Positions 16,746 to 21,095 of a DNA stretch of 21,095 bases are shown piece by piece. This stretch comes from Limnoraphis robusta CS-951 (lineage in GTDB: Bacteria; Cyanobacteriota; Cyanobacteriia; Cyanobacteriales; Microcoleaceae). Under the pieces are notes generated by a model. It was not told the DNA's origin, ran no database searches, and saw only the letters and a program-made list of their open reading frames with translations. Both the position numbers and the translations under genes were made by a program. Within the stretch, counting starts at the first letter, position 1. Each line of letters opens with the position of its first letter. Location of the stretch: the NCBI RefSeq assembly GCF_000972705.2, contig NZ_LATL02000200.1, positions 1-21,095 on the forward strand, in the 5' to 3' direction.

Positions 16746-17561
16746 ATGATTAAAGATTTGATCAAAAATGTAGCTTATCCAATGCTTAAATCTCGCCCAG
16801 ATTTTTTGGTCATTGGAGCGCAAAAAGCCGGAACGACCTCACTGTATAACTATTTGATCCAGCATCCTAAAGTGGTTGGAAATGAATCTTGGAAAGAGAT
16901 TCGCTATTTTGACTTACATGAAAATTACAATAAAGGGTTAGGTTGGTATCTGGGTAATTTTCCCTCGAAACGAGAAAAGGGAGACAGACTAACCTTTGAT
17001 GCTTCACCAAGCTACCTCTATTTTGATTACATTCCCGGATTAATTAAGAAGGACTTAGGCAATATGAAAATGATTGCCATCCTCAGAAATCCTGTAGATC
17101 GAGCCTATTCTGCATGGCAAATGTATCATAGCTTTGCGGATAATCCTCACGATCATCTCCGCAACATTGCCGATGAAAGAACGTTTAAACAAGCAATAGA
17201 CGACGAGTTAAATAGTCTCTCAGCGAAATATCCCTTCGATTATATTAATCGAGGAAAGTATGCTTACCAACTCAAGAACTACTACAAGCAGTTTGACAAA
17301 GAGAACTTGCTGGTCTTAAACTTCAATCAGTTTAAAGAAGACGTAGAAACTTTACTGAATAGTACCTGCGACTTTCTGAGTATAGAACGTTTCTCGCCTG
17401 AAAAACTGCAAGAATTCAAGCAGACAAAATACAACGCTGGCAAGTATAAAGTCGAGAAAAGTGAGTCTGATCTTCAGGTAATTCAGCAGTTGAAAGAGTA
17501 TTTTGTTCCGTACAATGAGGAACTTTATACTTTGTTAGGACAGCGCTACACCTGGTCATAA
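16746..17561 (+). CDS. Sulfotransferase 3 (PAPS-dependent)
   Basis: The 271-residue protein carries DFLVIGAQKAGTTSLYNYL (K27, T30, T31), a canonical 5'-phosphosulfate loop, FDASPSYLY (active-site region) and MIAILRNPVDRAYSAWQMY (R114), the 3'-phosphate segment. The start has a GAGG about ten bases upstream and follows sulfotransferase 2 by 62 bases. The next gene encodes a close relative, and the pair shares long blocks such as HENYNKG, LGN-K-MIAILRNP and AYSAWQM, so they are products of a tandem duplication. Size and motif order match Sulfotransfer_1/heparan-sulfotransferase-like enzymes. The acceptor is presumed to be the polymer or its repeat unit. Confidence 0.92.
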   Translation: MIKDLIKNVAYPMLKSRPDFLVIGAQKAGTTSLYNYLIQHPKVVGNESWKEIRYFDLHENYNKGLGWYLGNFPSKREKGDRLTFDASPSYLYFDYIPGLIKKDLGNMKMIAILRNPVDRAYSAWQMYHSFADNPHDHLRNIADERTFKQAIDDELNSLSAKYPFDYINRGKYAYQLKNYYKQFDKENLLVLNFNQFKEDVETLLNSTCDFLSIERFSPEKLQEFKQTKYNAGKYKVEKSESDLQVIQQLKEYFVPYNEELYTLLGQRYTWS

Positions 17562-17619
17562 AATCCAGTGGCATAAGGCTTAATTTCAAAGCTTGTTATA
17601 CAGTTGAGAAGATATTATC

Positions 17620-18450
17620 ATGGTCAAACAACTTGTTAAGGAGGTGATCTATTCTACTTACCCGATCTGGAAGTCAAAACCTGATTTTCTGATTATCGGG
17701 GCTCAAAGATCGGGAGTAACTTCACTGTATCGTTACCTGGCTCAACATCCTCAAGCTTTGATTACATGGACATGGAGAGAAACCTACTATTTCGATGTCC
17801 ATGAAAACTATAACAAAGGTATTGGTTGGTATCTCAAACATTTTCCTTCTAAACTTCGCAAGGGAAATAAATTAACCTTTGAAGCCGCACCAAGCTATCT
17901 CTATCATCAATATATTCCTCAACGAATTCAACAGGATTTAGGAAATATTAAGATGATTGCCATCCTCAGAAATCCAGCAGATCGAGCTTATTCAGCATGG
18001 CAAATGTTTCAGAACTATTCTAACAATCCTGATCCGTATTTAAGAGGAATTGCTGATGATAGAACCTTTGCTGAGGCGATCGCACAGGAGTTAGAGCTGT
18101 TAAAATCAGATTCGACTCCGCCTAAATATCCTTATGACTATATTGATAAAGGGAAGTATGCCAATCATCTAAAAAACTATTATCAATATTGTGATCCCCA
18201 GAATATTTGGGTTGTCAACTTTGAACAATTTCGTGATCATTTAACTGTGGTTTTAGATAAAGTTTGTGATTTTTTAGAGATTGAACCCTTTTCTTCAGAG
18301 CAAATTAAACAGTTCCAAAATCAAAAATATGCAACGGCTAACTATGTTAAAAATATAGGTGATGAGGATGTACTAGAAAAACTAAAAACTTATTTTATTC
18401 CCGAAAACAAAAAACTGTATGAGCTTTTAAATGTTCGTTTTGATTGGTAA
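17620..18450 (+). CDS. Sulfotransferase 4, paralogue of sulfotransferase 3
   Basis: The 276-residue protein aligns end to end with its upstream neighbour: DFLIIGAQRSGVTSLYRYL, FDVHENYNKGIGWYL, LTFEAAPSYLY, and MIAILRNPADRAYSAWQM (R117). In the 5'-phosphosulfate loop the lysine is arginine (R30), a common change, and the first threonine of G-T-T is valine (V33), which removes one hydroxyl expected to contact the phosphate. Other features are intact, so it is probably active but may differ in specificity or rate. Just inside the gene, 17638-17649 is a perfect match to the extended Shine-Dalgarno complement (AAGGAGGTGATC) with no start codon suitably placed after it. The gap to sulfotransferase 3 is 58 bases. 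Confidence 0.92.
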   Translation: MVKQLVKEVIYSTYPIWKSKPDFLIIGAQRSGVTSLYRYLAQHPQALITWTWRETYYFDVHENYNKGIGWYLKHFPSKLRKGNKLTFEAAPSYLYHQYIPQRIQQDLGNIKMIAILRNPADRAYSAWQMFQNYSNNPDPYLRGIADDRTFAEAIAQELELLKSDSTPPKYPYDYIDKGKYANHLKNYYQYCDPQNIWVVNFEQFRDHLTVVLDKVCDFLEIEPFSSEQIKQFQNQKYATANYVKNIGDEDVLEKLKTYFIPENKKLYELLNVRFDW

Positions 18451-18469
18451 TCATCACCAATCATTTGGT
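18442..18469 (+). promoter_or_regulatory. Pair of mutually exclusive hairpins at the end of sulfotransferase 4
   Basis: GATTGGT (18442-18448) can pair with ACCAATC (18456-18462), while ACCAA (18456-18460) can instead pair with TTGGT (18465-18469). The first stem includes the stop codon. No T run follows, so this is not a standard terminator. Confidence 0.3.
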
Positions 18470-18527
18470 TGGTATATTGTTCAAGATCAAAGTTACTCAA
18501 ATCTGAATTTTATCGGAGAGGAAATTT

Positions 18528-19667
18528 ATGATGCGTCAAGTTAACATTGGTTACTATTCTGCGAAAAACTATTTAGATAAAAATACATTTTCGGGAACAC
18601 TTTATCATATGCACAGAGCCTTGAGTCATCAGAATATAAATCTGATTAACTTAGGGAATCCCAGTAAACCTTCGATGTGGAAAAAGCCTTTAAAACTGGT
18701 TAAGAAAGCGAGTTCTTTGTTGAACAAAAAAGATCCCGATCCGAATTTACTCTATGAGCAATTTTATCAGTCTGTTCAAAAAACTCTCAGCAAAACGCCC
18801 TGTGATTTAATTTTTGCTCCTGTTTCTTCCAAAGAATTAGGCTTTTTAGAGACAGATTTACCGATCATCTATCTATCAGATGCTACCCCTAAACTGATTA
18901 AACAAACGTATAAAATCTACTCGAGTGAAGAAGAATTCTTACAAGCTTCTCAACAAGAAGTCGTCGCTTTTAAAAAAGCCACTAAAGTTATTTACTCTTC
19001 AGAATGGGCTGCTCATTCTGCGATCAATGATTATGAAGTCGATCCGAACAAAATTGAAATTGTACCTTTCGGAGCCAATGTAGACACAATTCCCGAGGCG
19101 AGTGAAATTCTGAAAAAATGTCAAGTCTCAAAATGTCATCTATTATTTATCGGTAAAGACTGGGAAAGAAAGGGAGGAAACATTGCTTATCAAACTCTCC
19201 TTTCTCTACTGGATCTGGGAGTAGATGCAGAACTTCTGATGATCGGCTGTGTTCCGCCCTCAGAATTTCAACATGAAAAACTTAAAGTCATTCCTTTTTT
19301 AAATAAAAATATTCCCGAAGAACAAGAACAGTTCAGTCAATTATTGCTGAATTCTCACTTTCTCGTTTTTCCAACTCGTGCAGATTGTTCACCGATTGTA
19401 ATTTGTGAAGCCAATGCTTATGGTATTCCCGTAATAACAACAGATGCAGGTGGAATTCCAACAATTCTTAAAGAAGGTAAAAACGGTTATATGCTACCTT
19501 TATCAGCAGGAGGTGACGAATATGCTAAATTAATCGCTACTCACTTTTCAAATAAACAGACATATGAACAGCTTGTGCGATCTTCTCGAGAAGAATATGA
19601 TGATCGCCTAAACTGGAATAAATGGGCTGAATCTACATACAAAATTATGATTAATATGCTTCAGTAA
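18528..19667 (+). CDS. Family 4-type glycosyltransferase (GT-B fold)
   Basis: The 379-residue protein has a GT-B architecture: a divergent N-terminal acceptor domain (about 1-185) and a C-terminal GT4 donor domain. Diagnostic residues are LLFIGKDWERKGG (K210, R214, K215, phosphate-binding), FPTRADCSPIVICEANAYGI (E294 of the E-x7-E-type motif) and TTDAGGIPTIL. It lacks transmembrane segments and signal peptide. The start is fixed by GGAGAGGAA ending about six bases upstream; two ATGs are adjacent (18528 and 18531). It probably transfers a nucleotide-sugar onto the growing repeat unit of the polysaccharide. It is the last gene of the same-strand block, 77 bases after sulfotransferase 4. Donor and linkage are not predictable. 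Confidence 0.9.
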   Translation: MMRQVNIGYYSAKNYLDKNTFSGTLYHMHRALSHQNINLINLGNPSKPSMWKKPLKLVKKASSLLNKKDPDPNLLYEQFYQSVQKTLSKTPCDLIFAPVSSKELGFLETDLPIIYLSDATPKLIKQTYKIYSSEEEFLQASQQEVVAFKKATKVIYSSEWAAHSAINDYEVDPNKIEIVPFGANVDTIPEASEILKKCQVSKCHLLFIGKDWERKGGNIAYQTLLSLLDLGVDAELLMIGCVPPSEFQHEKLKVIPFLNKNIPEEQEQFSQLLLNSHFLVFPTRADCSPIVICEANAYGIPVITTDAGGIPTILKEGKNGYMLPLSAGGDEYAKLIATHFSNKQTYEQLVRSSREEYDDRLNWNKWAESTYKIMINMLQ

Positions 19668-19743
19668 ACTCGGTGACAACCCCTCTGAAACCCGAAGAAG
19701 TAAAGCGTTAAGGCTTCTGAACCTCGAAAAAAATAGAAACTCC

Positions 19744-19806
19744 TTGACAACTTTATAAAAATAACCATAGGGAGCAATTGCTCCCTATCTCATTCTCTGT
19801 TGTCAA
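19744..19806. terminator. Nested inverted repeats, probable bidirectional terminator
   Basis: A perfect 22-base palindrome at 19767-19788 (core GGGAGCAATTGCTCCC) is enclosed by TTGACAAC (19744-19751) and its exact complement GTTGTCAA (19799-19806). It lies between the convergent GT4 gene and tnpB, where a shared terminator is expected. The flank is T-rich in the minus direction (GGTTATTTTTATAA), less so in the plus direction. An alternative is a small MITE-like insertion with 8-base ends. Confidence 0.55.
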
Positions 19807-19848
19807 CTTTGGGATTAAGTGGCTTTAAACTGCTTTATAAAACTGATA

Positions 19849-21095
19849 TAACGCGGTACAAACCGTGTTAATGTTTACTTCCTGTCTTGCAAAGTTCCTT
19901 CTCGAGCGGTTTCCGCCGAGATCGGACTTTGCGCTGCATCACCCCGGACTGTCAGCTTCCCCCGGTCAGACAGGCATTTCACCAAGAAGCCCTCGGCATA
20001 ATGTAATAAATTCAGACTCGCATTATAGTCACGATCTTTGACTTCACCGCAAGCCTGACAGTTGAAAACTCGTTCTTTCAGAGCTATTTCTTGAACGTGA
20101 CCGCAATTTGAACAGGTCTTAGTTGACGGATAGAATCTATCAGCAAACACTACTCTTGAACCGTACCACTCGGACTTATACTCGACTTGGCGGCGAATTT
20201 CATAGAGAGCAGAATCAGCAATAGCACCCGCGCGCCTTATGATTTTTTAACATCCCAGAAACATTCAAATCCTCTAACCCGATGACTGCGTGGTTTTTGC
20301 ATAGCCATGAGGTTAGTTTGTGAATTGTATCTTTCCGAATGTTGACAATTCTTTGATAAGCTTTTACTAATTTCAGCTTGGCTTTATTCCTGTTGTTAGA
20401 ACCCTTCTGTTTTCTAGAAAGCTCACGCTGAAGTTTTGCCAGATTTTTTTGAGCTTTTTTGTGGGCTGCTGGATTGGCAAAAACAGTACCATCTGAACAG
20501 GTCGCCAATGCCTTAACTCCAACATCAACACCCAGATAAACTCTTGATTTTACAGTCTGTTCTGGCTCAAATTCGTAGGCTACAGACAGATACCAAGAAT
20601 CAGCGACTCGACTAATTGTGACTCGTTTAGTCTGAATTTCGGGAAGGGGTTCGTAGGTGTTAACCCATCCAATGAAAGGAAGTTTTAACCTCCTTCGGTG
20701 AAAACTTCATTACCTTACCGCAATTATCTAAAGTAAAGCTATCATTTCTGCCTTTTTTCTTGAACTTAGGATGTTGGGCAGTGCCTTGAAAAAAGCGACT
20801 AAAAGCTTCTCCCAAGTGCATGAAAGCAAATTGATAAACTCTAGAACTTAGGGTTGACTGCCAGGAATATTGAGGTTTGACGTGATTGGTGTAGAACTTT
20901 TTTAGCTTATTCGCAGAAGGTTTTAAACCCTGTTTGTAAGCTTCATTCCACATCGCTAATGCCCAATTCCAGACCCATCTAGAATATCCCGCGTGTTTAG
21001 CCATTAAGGTTTTTTGACGGTTATTAAGTTTGAGTTGGGTCTTGAAGGCTCGTTGCATAGATGTATTCTGTTATCTTACAGATAGTACCGTGTTG
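19849..21095 (-). mobile_element. IS200/IS605-family element carrying only a broken tnpB (left end beyond window)
   Basis: An orphan tnpB with no tnpA identifies an IS1341-type member. Just after the tnpB stop, 19849-19857 pairs with 19862-19870 (nine pairs including one G-T) around an ACAA loop, as expected for a subterminal right-end hairpin. The same eight bases, ACCGTGTT, reappear at 21087-21094, 29 bases before the tnpB start, where the left-end hairpin should lie; its other arm would be outside the window. An omega RNA would be expected to overlap the end of tnpB and the right end, but no clear structure beyond the hairpin was worked out. Confidence 0.7.
19875..21058 (-). pseudogene. 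tnpB: tnpB, RNA-guided endonuclease-type transposon protein, two frameshifts
   Basis: Three consecutive minus-strand frames make one TnpB of about 393 residues. The first piece (21058-20660) is the N-terminal helical part beginning MQRAFKTQLKLNNRQKTLM. The middle carries GVDVGVKALA (RuvC-I Asp) and IGLEDLNVSGMLKNHK (RuvC-II Glu) and ends at 20215. The last piece (to 19875) has the zinc ribbon C-S-N-C ... C-Q-A-C and D-R-D-Y-N-A-S (RuvC-III Asp). Frame changes are net one-base insertions, one at the four-base T run 20683-20686 (K-E-V-K should continue L-P-F-I-G-W-V-N-T-Y) and one near 20221-20234, where an expected H-K-L-A-R-A-I-A-D is disrupted. All catalytic and zinc residues survive, so inactivation is recent. 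Sequencing error at the first run is possible. Confidence 0.9.

Overview
The window looks like chromosomal DNA from a filamentous (Oscillatoriales-type) cyanobacterium. The evidence is at least five HIP1 octamers (GCGATCGC near 1411, 1824, 13054, 14978 and 18076), a GUN4-domain protein, a Uma2-family protein with a charged repeat tail, a cyanobacterial-type filamentous-haemagglutinin secreted protein, and IS200/IS605 elements of the sort common in these genomes. The genus cannot be fixed from the sequence alone.

Layout. (1) 1-1532, minus strand: a partial gene, running off the left edge, for a membrane-anchored protein. It joins the C-terminal half of a NACHT/STAND protein to a GUN4 domain and has no visible NTPase core. 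(2) 1880-7338, plus strand: a Uma2-family protein, a 942-residue two-partner-secretion exoprotein, and a secreted metallophosphatase/5'-nucleotidase. (3) 7449-7893: a near-consensus promoter, a structured leader, a 76-residue conserved small protein and a hairpin terminator. (4) 7957-8351: a non-autonomous IS200/IS605-type element with matching end hairpins and an omega-RNA-like segment but no transposase. (5) 8870-19667, plus strand: a polysaccharide locus of nine genes: Wzx-type flippase, Wzy/O-antigen-ligase-type membrane protein, clan GH-A-like glycoside hydrolase, sulfotransferase, GT2 glycosyltransferase, three more sulfotransferases and a GT4 glycosyltransferase. (6) 19849 to the right edge, minus strand: an IS605-type element whose tnpB is broken by two one-base insertions.

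How the genes fit together. The nine-gene block has the parts for a Wzx/Wzy-dependent, sulfated extracellular polysaccharide. Two glycosyltransferases contribute to the repeat unit, the flippase moves it across the membrane, the polymerase joins units, and the secreted hydrolase could trim or release the chain. Four different PAPS-dependent sulfotransferases could place sulfate at different positions. A priming transferase, Wza/Wzc-type export proteins and PAPS synthesis genes are not in the window. Sulfated cyanobacterial polysaccharides (for example synechan of Synechocystis) are known, so the class is not new, but this gene set and order may be. The two transposon relics lie close to the two ends of the block, which suggests a mobile or rapidly changing accessory region.

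The two observations most worth following are the four-sulfotransferase exopolysaccharide locus and the NACHT-derived GUN4 protein that appears to have lost its whole NTPase module while keeping an open frame.
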